Made by a program: the position numbers and the translations under genes | The notes under the pieces: generated by a model | What the model saw: only the letters and a program-made list of their open reading frames with translations | Databases searched by the model: none | What the model was told of the DNA's origin: nothing | Source: Deltaproteobacteria bacterium HGW-Deltaproteobacteria-2 | Lineage (GTDB): Bacteria > Desulfobacterota > Syntrophia > Syntrophales > Smithellaceae | Assembly: GCA_002840505.1 (NCBI GenBank) | Contig: PHBC01000005.1 | Span: 186,001 to 250,000, forward strand | Length of the DNA: 64,000 nt | Direction: 5' to 3' | Shown here: one piece after another, positions 25,510 to 34,297 of the stretch | How the letters are laid out: each line of letters starts with the position of its first letter | Numbering within the stretch: the stretch's first letter is position 1

Positions 25510-26781
25510 CTACTGAAACTCCTCGCTATACGTACGACATTTTTTCCCAAAAATCAAATAGGCATAAGTGCCGCCGAAAGAAATTCCGGCCAGAACGGCA
25601 TTATTGATTTTCAGTTCTTTTTTCTCTCCCATGACTAATGCAAGTGGTCTTAGAGGATTCGTCAGTCCAATCACCGGTGGCAGAGTATTTTCTCCCATTG
25701 AAAGCGCCAGAGCGCAAGCTCTGATGCCGCCGCTGGAAAAACTCTCTCCTGTTGATCCTTTTATTGACGTGACAAACGGTTTTTTCTCCGAAGAGGCAAA
25801 TATTTCTTCGTAAGCTTCAGCTTCCACAGCATCGAGTGTTTTGTCGCCGTTAGCCGCCGCGAAAATAGCCTGAATATCATTGATCGAAGTGTCTGCGTTT
25901 TTCAGCGCACGGTTAAATGTCTTTTTTATACATTCCGGTTTTTGCGGCCACGCGGTCGGTTTTGTCGGTGATGAACCCATGCCTGCTCCTTTGATTTCAC
26001 AATAGGGCTGGCGTCCTCTGGCGATTGCCGATTGCAGGCTCTCCAAACAAATTATGCCGCATCCTTCTCCGGCAATCATTCCATTTCGTTCTTTATCGAA
26101 AGGTCGGCAGGCTTCAATGCCACCGTTTTGGGGAGAAAGCGCGTGAAATTTTGTCAGCGATTTGTAGTAAAATTCAGATAAAATGTCTACGCCGCCGGCA
26201 AAAATAAAATCGGCAGTGCCGCGTCTGATTTCCGCGGCGGCATAGGCAATCGCGTTTTCGGCAGAAACGGCAAAATGCGTTATAGTCGTGTTGATGCCGC
26301 GAAATCCCAGTTCGATAGAAGTATGACCGGCAGCGGCGTTCATAACAGTATTTGGTACCAGTATAGGGTTGACAGATGCGGGTCCTCCGGAAAACAGCGT
26401 TCCCAAAAATTGAGCGGTTATATCAGTTGCTCCGAAAGCAGTACCGAGAACAATGCCAACGCGATCGCGGTTTGCTTCTGTGATTTGAAATCGGGCATCA
26501 TCCAGAGCAATGCGTGACGAGGCCGCCGCCATCAGTGATATTTTATCCATCTTACGCATGTTTTTCGCGGAGATGAAATCACGCGGATTGAAATTGCTAA
26601 CCTCTGCGCCCAGATGCGAGGGAAAATTGCTTGTGTCAAATGATTTGATTTGAGCAATTCCGGTTTCGCCGGAAAAAAGCCTGCGGCCAAATTCTTCCTT
26701 GCCGATTCCCAGAGGAGTTACCATGCCGATGCCGGTTACAACCACACGTTGAGCGTTGTCTGTTTGCTGATTTCTATTCAT
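25510..26781 (-). CDS. Ketosynthase-like chain-length factor (inactive KS)
   Basis: A 423-residue protein with the whole ketosynthase fold but all three catalytic residues replaced. The Cys position reads ITHFAVSAENAI (Phe near 170 in place of Cys), the first His block reads AAANGDKTLDA, and the second reads KGSTGESFSSGG instead of K-x-x-x-G-H. This is the pattern of KS-beta/chain-length factors that pair with an active KS-alpha. It overlaps the active KS gene by 8 bp, as expected for a heterodimer. Its start is coupled to the end of that gene. Confidence 0.82.
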   Translation of the reverse strand: MNRNQQTDNAQRVVVTGIGMVTPLGIGKEEFGRRLFSGETGIAQIKSFDTSNFPSHLGAEVSNFNPRDFISAKNMRKMDKISLMAAASSRIALDDARFQITEANRDRVGIVLGTAFGATDITAQFLGTLFSGGPASVNPILVPNTVMNAAAGHTSIELGFRGINTTITHFAVSAENAIAYAAAEIRRGTADFIFAGGVDILSEFYYKSLTKFHALSPQNGGIEACRPFDKERNGMIAGEGCGIICLESLQSAIARGRQPYCEIKGAGMGSSPTKPTAWPQKPECIKKTFNRALKNADTSINDIQAIFAAANGDKTLDAVEAEAYEEIFASSEKKPFVTSIKGSTGESFSSGGIRACALALSMGENTLPPVIGLTNPLRPLALVMGEKKELKINNAVLAGISFGGTYAYLIFGKKCRTYSEEFQ

Positions 26782-28018
26782 GGGCAGGACCCCTTTCGGA
26801 ATACCTGCCGAAAATTAAAGTGGTGTTGTTTCCTCCGAAAGCGAAGGAATTGGAAAGTACTGTGCGCAATGACGATTTTCTGGAACCGGATGTGACATAA
26901 TCCAGATCGCACTGCGGGTCATTTTCCTGATAATTGATTGTCGGCGGTATAAAACCGTCCTGCAGGGCCAGCGTCGAAACAATGCCCTCGAGCGCGCCGG
27001 AAGCCCCTAATGTGTGTGCGTGCATGGATTTGGTGGAACTGACCGGAATCGAGTAAGCGCGTTTACCGAAAACTTCCTTAATAGCTTTAGTTTCGGTAAC
27101 ATCATTGACCGGAGTGGCCGTGCCGTGCGCATTGATATAATCGATGTCGTCAACAGAAAGACCGCTGTCTTTCAGCGCCGCCTGCATGGAACGGATAGCG
27201 CCGGAGGCCTGTTCGTCGGGAGCGGTCATGTGAAAGGAATCGCAGGTTATGCCATATCCTAAAACCTCAGCGTAAATTTTTGCTCCTCTCTTAAGAGCGT
27301 TATCCAGTGATTCCAAAACCATTATTGCCGCGGCTTCGCCCAACGAGAGCCCGGCGCGATTTTTATCGAAAGGCCGGCATGTTTCAGGGTCAACTGATTT
27401 GAGTGCGTTAAAGGCGGCGTAAGTAAGCCGGCACATAGGCTCTACGCCTCCGGCAATCATGATAGAGGCATGACCGTTGGCGATTAAATCCCGCGCGTAG
27501 CCGATGGCGGTGGCGCCTGCGGAACAGGCTGTCATGAAAGTTGATTTAGGCCCCATAAAGCCGAAAGCGGAAGCAATATGGTCAGCGGAAGACGCGCAAA
27601 ACAAAGACGATAGGGTGGAAAAATTCGCATCTTTGCCGTTATTATTTAAGTAATCTCTATAGAATATTTCAGCCTCTAGAAGCCCGCCCGCGCCGCCACC
27701 GATGGCAAGGCCGATTTCTTCTTTCAATTCTTCCGGTGGAGGATAAAGCCCGGCGTCGCGCAATGCTTCCAATGTTGCGGCAAAGGAAAGCATATCTGCC
27801 CGCGACATTCTTTTAATAGAAAAATTTTCGGGAATATAATCACGGGCGATAAAGTTTTTGATTTGCCCGCCTGTCTGAGAACGAAATCCGGAGGCATCAA
27901 AAAGATCAATCGCTCCAATGCCGCAGACGCCTTCCTTAATGGCGCATGCAAAATCCGGCACATTCTTGGCGATTGCGTTTAATGTTCCTAATCCGGTGAT
28001 GACGATGCGTTTTCTCAA
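26774..28018 (-). CDS. Beta-ketoacyl synthase, active KS-alpha partner
   Basis: A 414-residue condensing enzyme with Cys165 in FMTACSAGATAIG, His in NAHGTATPVNDVTE and His in KSMHAHTLGASGA. In the last motif the usual Gly before His is Ala. It precedes and overlaps the inactive KS-like gene, forming a KS/CLF pair as in type II polyketide and aryl-polyene synthases. It is 24 kb from the ACP-linked ketosynthase but on the same strand, so the two sets may serve one pathway. No malonyl transferase or ketoreductase is seen nearby. Confidence 0.88.
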   Translation of the reverse strand: MRKRIVITGLGTLNAIAKNVPDFACAIKEGVCGIGAIDLFDASGFRSQTGGQIKNFIARDYIPENFSIKRMSRADMLSFAATLEALRDAGLYPPPEELKEEIGLAIGGGAGGLLEAEIFYRDYLNNNGKDANFSTLSSLFCASSADHIASAFGFMGPKSTFMTACSAGATAIGYARDLIANGHASIMIAGGVEPMCRLTYAAFNALKSVDPETCRPFDKNRAGLSLGEAAAIMVLESLDNALKRGAKIYAEVLGYGITCDSFHMTAPDEQASGAIRSMQAALKDSGLSVDDIDYINAHGTATPVNDVTETKAIKEVFGKRAYSIPVSSTKSMHAHTLGASGALEGIVSTLALQDGFIPPTINYQENDPQCDLDYVTSGSRKSSLRTVLSNSFAFGGNNTTLIFGRYSERGPAHE

Positions 28019-28032
28019 ATCAAATCCTTATC

Positions 28033-28163
28033 AATAGGCTGTTGAAAAACACTCGTCTGCTGCGTTGTGCTGCAAACCGCACCGCTCGACGTATGTCTAT
28101 ATACGCCTCGCGGTTCGCTTCTTACGCGCCTTGCATCTGAGCATTTTTGAGCAGCCCATCAAG
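28033..28163. mobile_element. MITE-like non-coding repeat with inverted ends
   Basis: About 130 bp begin with GGCTGTTGAAAAACACTC and end with GAGCATTTTTGAGCAGCC, imperfect inverted repeats of each other. The interior has CTGCGTTGTGCTGC and TCGACGTATGTCTATATACGCCTCGCGGTTCG, followed by ACGCGCCTTGCATCT. I recognise this as a type of dispersed element common in deltaproteobacterial genomes. No coding capacity. It lies between the KS start and the MBL gene promoter. Confidence 0.7.
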
Positions 28164-28231
28164 TGAAGTAAGAAGAGTGTTCTGGACCTTAAGAAAACTT
28201 AATTTGGCCCCGATAAAAAGTCAAACAAATA

Positions 28232-28260
28232 TTGACATATAAAACCGGACTTCCTATACT
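28232..28260 (+). promoter_or_regulatory. Sigma-70 promoter, MBL gene
   Basis: TTGACA (28232-28237), a 17-bp spacer starting TATAAAA, and TATACT (28255-28260). The start codon is about 60 bp downstream. One of five promoters in this region that begin TTGACATA. Confidence 0.8.
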
Positions 28261-28320
28261 TTTAGCGGCCAATCTTTGTCAAGATGGTCTTAAAATTGTA
28301 AGGATGCTCAAGGTGCAGAT

Positions 28321-29196
28321 GTGATTTTTCCCAGTCAAGTTACAGATAATCTCAGGATTTTAGGCAATGAATATTTTCATTTTTATCTGATACAGGGGAA
28401 CGATACCTGTGCCCTAGTGGAAATTGGAATATCTGCAACGGCCGATATTCTGTTGGAGCAATTATCCTCCATGGGTGCAGAGCCTGATTTCCTGATTGTC
28501 ACCCATCCCCATAGCGATCATGTTACAAGTTTGGATTACCTAAAGCAGGCTTTTCCCAAAGCGAAAGTAATAGCGGGCAAAGGAGCAGAATCATTTCTCA
28601 ATCATCCCAAGGCCATGAAAAGTATGATGACTGAAGACCGTCATATGATGGAATCTATGATATCTCAAGGTCTCTTTACCTGCAGGCCGGTAATTGCGTT
28701 TCCGCCATCGCTATCCGGATGCACGATCATGAACGATGGCGACGAACTTGATCTCGGAGGATTGATGATCAGCTTTTTGGAGGCGAGAGGACATTCTCCG
28801 GGAAATATCCTCGTTCATATTCCTGATTTAAAAACTCTTCTGGTATCGGACAGTCTGGGGAACCGCTATCCCGGGCAAGGATTTTTCCCTACCTTCTTTA
28901 CAGGTTATACCGATTACCTGGCAACAATTGATCGTCTTTCGGCACTTAATCCGCAGATTCTCGGCCTTGCCCACAACGGTTTGTTCTCCAGAGATGAAGA
29001 TATTAAGGCGATATTTCAAAAATCCCGGGAAGCTGCAAATTATGTGAAGAAATATATTATTAATGATGATCGTGATGATGAAACGATCGCCCGAAATCTT
29101 TTCAAACTTTATTACAATGATGAACTCACCATTTATTCGCCGGAAAATATTTTGAACTGCTGCAGGTTATTGGTACGCAGGATCAGAGAATTATAA
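28321..29196 (+). CDS. MBL-fold metallo-hydrolase
   Basis: A 291-residue protein starting with GTG (AAGGTG upstream). The metal site reads THPHSDHVTSLD (H-x-H-x-D-H, about 60-71), and ARGHSPGNILV and LAHNGLF supply later His ligands. This is the glyoxalase II/beta-lactamase-like fold. Asp in VSDSLG is the likely bridging ligand. The substrate is not predictable; a thioester or lactone hydrolase is plausible. Single-gene unit with its own promoter. Confidence 0.85.
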   Translation: MIFPSQVTDNLRILGNEYFHFYLIQGNDTCALVEIGISATADILLEQLSSMGAEPDFLIVTHPHSDHVTSLDYLKQAFPKAKVIAGKGAESFLNHPKAMKSMMTEDRHMMESMISQGLFTCRPVIAFPPSLSGCTIMNDGDELDLGGLMISFLEARGHSPGNILVHIPDLKTLLVSDSLGNRYPGQGFFPTFFTGYTDYLATIDRLSALNPQILGLAHNGLFSRDEDIKAIFQKSREAANYVKKYIINDDRDDETIARNLFKLYYNDELTIYSPENILNCCRLLVRRIREL

Positions 29197-29233
29197 TTTG
29201 CTTGGCGTAAGAAACAAAAAGGAAATAAAATGG

Positions 29234-29262
29234 TTGACATACAAAATTCTTCTTCATAATGT
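29234..29262 (+). promoter_or_regulatory. Sigma-70 promoter, cstA
   Basis: TTGACA (29234-29239), 17-bp spacer starting TACAAAA, TAATGT (29257-29262), about 95 bp before the ATG. Shares the TTGACATA start with four neighbours. Confidence 0.65.
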
Positions 29263-29354
29263 TTCCACCGTGATTACGGGTACGACTCCAATGCAATCTT
29301 ATGGATATAACCTTTTCTTTGATGTCGTAAATAAATCTTTTGTTGAGGAACAGA

Positions 29355-31316
29355 ATGATTAAGAAAATATTTTGGATAATAATTTGCTTAATCGGAGCCG
29401 TGGCATTTGGCGCGGTTGTGGGAGTATGGAATCCTTCAGAAAAAGTGAACGCTCTGTGGATTGTAACTGCCGCTGCGTGCATTTATCTTGTGACATACAG
29501 ATTTTACAGCGCCTTTATTGCAGCAAAGATATTCGCGCTCTCCGGCGACCATAAGACGCCTGCCTTTACAATGCGTGACGGCATAGATTATCATCCTACG
29601 AACAGATATGTACTCTTCGGGCATCACTTTGCGGCCATCGCCGGCGCCGGTCCGCTCATCGGGCCGATGCTGGCGGCTCAGTTCGGTTATCTTCCCGGTT
29701 TCCTGTGGATACTTATAGGAGCAGCGCTCTGCGGAGCCGTGCACGATATGGTGATTCTGGTGGCTTCGGTGCGCCGTAACGGGCACTCACTGGCGCAGAT
29801 TGCACGGGACGAAGTGGGTCCAATTGGAGGAGTTGCCGCATCATTCGCTATTCTTTTTATCATCATCGTTGCTCTTGCCGGTCTGGGGCTGGCGGTGGTC
29901 AATGCCCTCACCCACAGTGCCTGGGGCACGTTTACAATTGCCATGTCGATTCCCATTGCTTTTTTTATGGGCTTCTATTTGTACAAAATACGTCGAGGGA
30001 AAGTGGGTGAAGTAACTGTCATCGGAGTTACACTTCTCATCGCGGCAGTCATTGGCGGTCATTATATACCAGGCTCTGGGCTTGAACCCATATTCAATCT
30101 CAACAGAAACACTCTGATAATCTGCATGGCCCTGTACGGCCTTATTGCATCGGTTCTGCCCGTATGGATGCTTTTATGCCCCAGGGACTACCTCTCAACG
30201 TACATGAAGATAGGGACGATCCTGCTGCTGGCGGTAGGCGTGATTTTTATCGCGCCGAATCTGCAAATGCCGGCCTTGACAAAATTCATAGGCGGCGGCG
30301 GTCCGGTTATTCCCGGCAGGATATTTCCCTTCATGTTTATTACCATCGCGTGCGGAGCCATATCCGGTTTCCACGCTCTGATATCTTCCGGCACTACACC
30401 TAAAATGATAAGCTCGGAGAAAGACATACGCTTGATTGGTTTCGGGTCGATGCTGGTGGAGGGTTTCGTTTCGATGATGGCGCTTGTTGCGGCGTGCATC
30501 CTGCTGCCGGGCGATTACTTCGCGATTAACACTACTCTTTCGTTCGACCAACTGGCGGCCATTGGTTTTCCCGTTGACCGCATCAAGGAACTTTCCGCTA
30601 TGGTAGAAGTCAACGTGGTAGGACGTCCCGGCGGCGCGGTTTCTCTTGCTGTGGGTATGGCCTCTATTCTGGGCAGTCTGCCCGGAATGAATGGCCTTAT
30701 GCCTTACTGGTATAATTTCGCGCTGATGTTCGAAGCCTTATTCATCCTTACCACTGTTGATACAGGCACGCGCGTGGCGCGTTTTCTAGTTCAGGAAATG
30801 GGGGGATTCGTCTATAAGCCGCTCGCACGCCGGGGATGGTATCCCGGCATATTCATATCAAGCTTGTTTGTTGTTGGCTGCTGGGGATTTCTTATTTACA
30901 CCGGGACGGTAAAAACTATCTGGCCGATGTTCGGCGTGGCGAATCAGCTTCTAGCGGCCATCGCGCTGGGTGTAGGAACCACGATCATCATTAAGGAAAG
31001 TAAACTGCGTTATTCCATGGTAACTTTCATTCCCATGCTTTTCATGTTTACAACGACCTTGACTGCTGCAGTTCAGTTGATCATATCCTATTGGACAAAA
31101 GGCCGGGCTGAGATGGCCTTGGGCCTTGCCACTTTACATACAATTCTTGTTAGCGTGATGGCAATATTAGCGGTCGTGGCGCTGCTGAACATGATCCATC
31201 GCTGGTATTTGCTGGTCATTAAAAAAGAGGGATTGGCGCCGCGCTCTCCGGACGGCAAAGTGATGTATCCGAACGTTGCCGGCGAGACATGCGATGCAAA
31301 TGAGTTACATTTGTAA
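29355..31316 (+). CDS. cstA: CstA family carbon starvation/pyruvate-peptide transporter
   Basis: About 653 residues with some 16-18 transmembrane segments. CstA hallmarks are visible: FGHHFAAIAGAGPLIGPMLAAQFGYLPG split across residues about 90-120, GAVHDMVILVASVRRNG, SGFHALISSGTTPK, and the late DTGTRVARFLVQE. CstA/YjiY proteins import pyruvate and perhaps peptides under carbon limitation. ATG 29355 has GAGGAA at correct spacing; a TTG five codons earlier is unlikely. Single-gene unit. Confidence 0.92.
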   Translation: MIKKIFWIIICLIGAVAFGAVVGVWNPSEKVNALWIVTAAACIYLVTYRFYSAFIAAKIFALSGDHKTPAFTMRDGIDYHPTNRYVLFGHHFAAIAGAGPLIGPMLAAQFGYLPGFLWILIGAALCGAVHDMVILVASVRRNGHSLAQIARDEVGPIGGVAASFAILFIIIVALAGLGLAVVNALTHSAWGTFTIAMSIPIAFFMGFYLYKIRRGKVGEVTVIGVTLLIAAVIGGHYIPGSGLEPIFNLNRNTLIICMALYGLIASVLPVWMLLCPRDYLSTYMKIGTILLLAVGVIFIAPNLQMPALTKFIGGGGPVIPGRIFPFMFITIACGAISGFHALISSGTTPKMISSEKDIRLIGFGSMLVEGFVSMMALVAACILLPGDYFAINTTLSFDQLAAIGFPVDRIKELSAMVEVNVVGRPGGAVSLAVGMASILGSLPGMNGLMPYWYNFALMFEALFILTTVDTGTRVARFLVQEMGGFVYKPLARRGWYPGIFISSLFVVGCWGFLIYTGTVKTIWPMFGVANQLLAAIALGVGTTIIIKESKLRYSMVTFIPMLFMFTTTLTAAVQLIISYWTKGRAEMALGLATLHTILVSVMAILAVVALLNMIHRWYLLVIKKEGLAPRSPDGKVMYPNVAGETCDANELHL

Positions 31317-31373
31317 TTTATTTTTCTCCGCTGACATACGTTTGATTTAAAAAAGTGTAAAGGAAATAATTCC

Positions 31374-32408
31374 ATGAGAAGATTAGTCAACATTCCCTTA
31401 ATTGTTTTGATGTTGCTCCTATGGAGCGGTTGCGTTTTTAGCCAGGACAATCTTCAGTTTATAAACCTGGGTAATTATCGTCTGGAGAATGGCCAGATTA
31501 TCCGTAACTGTCGCCTAGCCTATCGCACCTTTGGCGTTTTGAATACAGATAAATCCAACGTCGTTCTGTTTCCCACCTGGCTTGCCGGAACGACAAAAGA
31601 TTTGGTCGATCTGGAATTAATCGGACCGGGAAAATTGGCTGACAGCTCAAAGTACTTTATTGTGGCAGTCGATGCTTTTGGTAGCGGCGTATCCTCTTCG
31701 CCGTCCAACAGCAAGCGTCAGCCTGATCAGTCCTTTCCGCCATTTTCCATTAAAGATATGGTGAATGTCCAGCATCTTCTTCTAGCCAAATATCTGCATT
31801 TAACTCGTATTCATGGCGTAATCGGTATGTCTATGGGCGCAATGATGGCCTATCAATGGATGATTTCCTATCCCGACTTCATGAATAAGGTTGTTGCTGT
31901 TGTTGGGTCGCCTCGGTTGACTTCGTATGATCTTCTTCTTTGGCAAACAGAACTTAATGTCATCAATAATGCTTGCGCGAGAAAATCAAAAAAGGAAAAT
32001 ACAGGCATGAAAACAGTAGCGGGAGTTCATAATCTGCATTCAAGAACACCTCATTACATTACGGCCAATACACCGCCTGAATACTTTCCTCAATTTTTGG
32101 CCGAAGCGGAAAAGAGCATCATGAAGTTTAACGCCTATGATTGGGCGTGGCAATTAAAGGCTATCATGGGTCATGATATTTATCGTTCGTTCGAAGGGGA
32201 AATTGAGCCCGCCGCAAAAACTATACGGGCAAAAGCACTCATTGTCTGGGCCGGGCAGGATCTTACGGTCAATTCGGAACCAGCCCGGACGCTGGCCAGG
32301 TATTTGAATGCCGACACCCTGGAATTGCAAGGCGATTGCGGTCATTTGTCTTTTCTTTGTGAGAACGAGGTATTGCGTGATAAGGTCAATCAATTTTTGA
32401 ATGATTGA
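31374..32408 (+). CDS. MetX-like alpha/beta hydrolase, exported
   Basis: A 344-residue protein of the homoserine O-acetyltransferase branch of alpha/beta hydrolases. The nucleophile elbow is GVIGMSMGAMMAYQW (Ser near 150), with VWAGQDLTV (Asp) and GDCGHLSF (His) completing the triad. An N-terminal hydrophobic signal ends in LLWSGCVFSQ, so it is exported, possibly as a lipoprotein although the lipobox is poor (Trp at -3). Export argues against a biosynthetic MetX role and for a periplasmic esterase or acyltransferase. Confidence 0.8.
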   Translation: MRRLVNIPLIVLMLLLWSGCVFSQDNLQFINLGNYRLENGQIIRNCRLAYRTFGVLNTDKSNVVLFPTWLAGTTKDLVDLELIGPGKLADSSKYFIVAVDAFGSGVSSSPSNSKRQPDQSFPPFSIKDMVNVQHLLLAKYLHLTRIHGVIGMSMGAMMAYQWMISYPDFMNKVVAVVGSPRLTSYDLLLWQTELNVINNACARKSKKENTGMKTVAGVHNLHSRTPHYITANTPPEYFPQFLAEAEKSIMKFNAYDWAWQLKAIMGHDIYRSFEGEIEPAAKTIRAKALIVWAGQDLTVNSEPARTLARYLNADTLELQGDCGHLSFLCENEVLRDKVNQFLND

Positions 32409-32421
32409 CCGATCATTTTAA

Positions 32422-32450
32422 TTGACATACACGATCACCCATCGTATTAT
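32422..32450 (+). promoter_or_regulatory. Sigma-70 promoter, DUF4404 gene
   Basis: TTGACA (32422-32427), 17-bp spacer starting TACACG, TATTAT (32445-32450), about 65 bp before the start. Confidence 0.7.
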
Positions 32451-32514
32451 TTTAACTGTGCAGCGGAGAGGTTCAGGGAACATTTGGAATAAAAAATAAT
32501 AAAGGTGGGAGAAA

Positions 32515-32847
32515 ATGATTCAAGATCGTCTTGATAAAATTGAAGAGAAACTGAAGCAGAGCAATGCGGTTAAAGAAAACGATAAAGCTGAATTGTTGAA
32601 CCTCCTGAAGACTCTGAGAACGGAAATTGCCGACCTTTCCCAAACTCACCATGAGCAGGCGGAAAGCGTTGTAAGATTTGCCGAATTATCCGCCCATGAA
32701 GCCACGCGCAGCGAAAAGAGTTCGGACCTCATTAATTTGTCGATTGAAGGTTTGACTTCATCGGTTCAGGGTTTCGAAGTATCTCATCCAAGACTGGTGG
32801 AGATTATCAATACTTTTTGCACAATGCTTGCTAAGCTTGGAATATAG
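32515..32847 (+). CDS. DUF4404 family small protein
   Basis: A 110-residue, largely helical protein. The N-terminal half is a heptad-like coiled coil (LDKIEEKLKQ, LLNLLKTLRTEIADL). The C-terminus, FEVSHPRLVEIINTF then LAKLGI, matches the F-E-x-x-H-P-x-L...L-A-x-x-G-I ending of DUF4404. Function unknown in the family. GGTGGGAG before the ATG supports the start. Confidence 0.75.
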   Translation: MIQDRLDKIEEKLKQSNAVKENDKAELLNLLKTLRTEIADLSQTHHEQAESVVRFAELSAHEATRSEKSSDLINLSIEGLTSSVQGFEVSHPRLVEIINTFCTMLAKLGI

Positions 32848-33013
32848 ATCCTCTGTTTTGGATGCCTGTCCCATTGATTTATTTACTTCTGAAGTTGATT
32901 ATCGCTCTGATCAAAAATGCAACAACGAAATGTATGGAAATTGGTAAGTTGAATCCCAATGTATGGGGATAAAGCTTGAGACAACATACGTAGCAGGGGA
33001 AAGGCAGCGAGAT

Positions 33014-33676
33014 ATGATGGTTATCGGTATCAATGGAAGCCCGAGAAAAAACGGGAATACAGCGACTCTGCTGACAAAAGCACTGGAAGGTGCGGCGTCA
33101 CAAGGGGCTGACACCGAACTGGTGCATCTGTACGATCTTTCTTTTAAGGGATGCAGCAGTTGCTTTGCGTGTAAGCTCACTGGTGTATCGCACACCGGAA
33201 TATGTGCTCAGAAAGACGACTTGAGTCCGATACTCAAAAAGATTGTGAACAAAGCTGATGCTCTTATCCTGGGGACACCGATATATTTCGGATCGATGAC
33301 CGGTGAAATGCGTTCATTCATAGAAAGACTTCTGTTCGCTCCCCTCGTATATAGCATGCCGCCCAGGTCTGTATTGCCGCGAAAAATCAATACGGGGATT
33401 CTCTACACTATGAACATTACCGAGGAAATGTGCGAAGAACAAGGTTTGAGAACAATGTTCCAATCTACGGAGAAATCGTTTCGCATGATCTTTGGTGGGA
33501 CGGTTGAAACCTTTTGCTGCTATGACACCTGTCAGTTTCCCGACTATTCTAAAGTCGTTATGGAGTATATGGATCCGGTACAGAAAGCGAAACGGCATGA
33601 GCAGGAGTTTCCGAATGACTGTCGGAAAGCATTCGAGTTCGGTTGCCGGATTACCGGTAAATCACGCTATATTTAG
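33014..33676 (+). CDS. NADPH-dependent FMN reductase / iron-sulfur flavoprotein-like
   Basis: About 220 residues. MVIGINGSPRKNGNTATLL is the FMN phosphate loop at the N-terminus. CSSCFACKLTG with further Cys at SHTGICAQ gives a C-x2-C-x2-C plus C pattern typical of iron-sulfur flavoproteins. GTPIYFGSMTGEMRSFIERL is the second flavin loop. I place the start at ATG 33014 with GGGGAAAGG upstream, because the longer frame from 32963 adds residues outside the fold. Probably a cytoplasmic redox carrier. Confidence 0.82.
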   Translation: MMVIGINGSPRKNGNTATLLTKALEGAASQGADTELVHLYDLSFKGCSSCFACKLTGVSHTGICAQKDDLSPILKKIVNKADALILGTPIYFGSMTGEMRSFIERLLFAPLVYSMPPRSVLPRKINTGILYTMNITEEMCEEQGLRTMFQSTEKSFRMIFGGTVETFCCYDTCQFPDYSKVVMEYMDPVQKAKRHEQEFPNDCRKAFEFGCRITGKSRYI

Positions 33677-33698
33677 TGAGTTCCAAGCCTAATACCCT

Positions 33699-33725
33699 GA
33701 ATAACCTTAAGGTCACTATAGGGGT
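33699..33725 (+). repeat. 27-mer intergenic repeat, copy B
   Basis: Starts GAATAACCTTAAGGTCAC and differs from 11574-11600 at two positions. It lies 23 bp after the flavoprotein stop. No role is apparent. Confidence 0.65.
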
Positions 33726-33832
33726 GCCATGGCGCTACCTGGATACGCGATGTAACTGCGTCGGAATTGATAAGTTGAATCATGATATATCGAGACAAAC
33801 CGGAAAATAATATACAAAAATAATATACATGG

Positions 33833-33861
33833 TTGACATAAAAGACCGATATCCCTATACT
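33833..33861 (+). promoter_or_regulatory. Consensus sigma-70 promoter
   Basis: TTGACA (33833-33838), 17-bp spacer starting TAAAAGA, TATACT (33856-33861). It drives the small membrane protein gene at 33963, leaving a 5' UTR of about 95 bases. Confidence 0.8.
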
Positions 33862-33962
33862 GTCCTCACAAGAAGATGGTTTTTATATACTTCTGCGGCA
33901 GTTGTAAAGATGCGTTAATGCAGAAATAATCGTAATCATAAATTATGACGGGGGAGGTCTTT

Positions 33963-34133
33963 ATGTTGAAAATAGCTAAAATATGTTTTGTTATATCCGG
34001 ATTTCTTCTTATTGCAGATTCCACTTTAATGATTCTGAATAAGCCGAATCCCCTTGGACTTCCGCTTCCCTGTCCCATAACACTCTCTATATTAGGTATA
34101 GGTTTGATTTTATTTTCACTAGCAAAAAAATAA
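33963..34133 (+). CDS. Small two-TM membrane protein of unknown function
   Basis: About 56 residues with two hydrophobic segments separated by NKPNPLGLPLPCP. GGGAGGT lies five bases before ATG 33963, and a near-consensus promoter lies upstream, which supports a real gene despite its size. A start at 33945 without a ribosome binding site is less likely. Family not recognised. Confidence 0.6.
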   Translation: MLKIAKICFVISGFLLIADSTLMILNKPNPLGLPLPCPITLSILGIGLILFSLAKK

Positions 34134-34297
34134 GACTGAAGTGTATTCGAGATCACGGCGTTGCTATTGGTAAATCGATTTTAAGCGTGTCAAAACAAAG
34201 CGCAGTAGGATATACGTGGATAGGATCATGGTTCTTGTAACTCAACCATGAATAAATATTTTATAAAATAAAATTTATGATTCAAGAAAGGAGTTTT

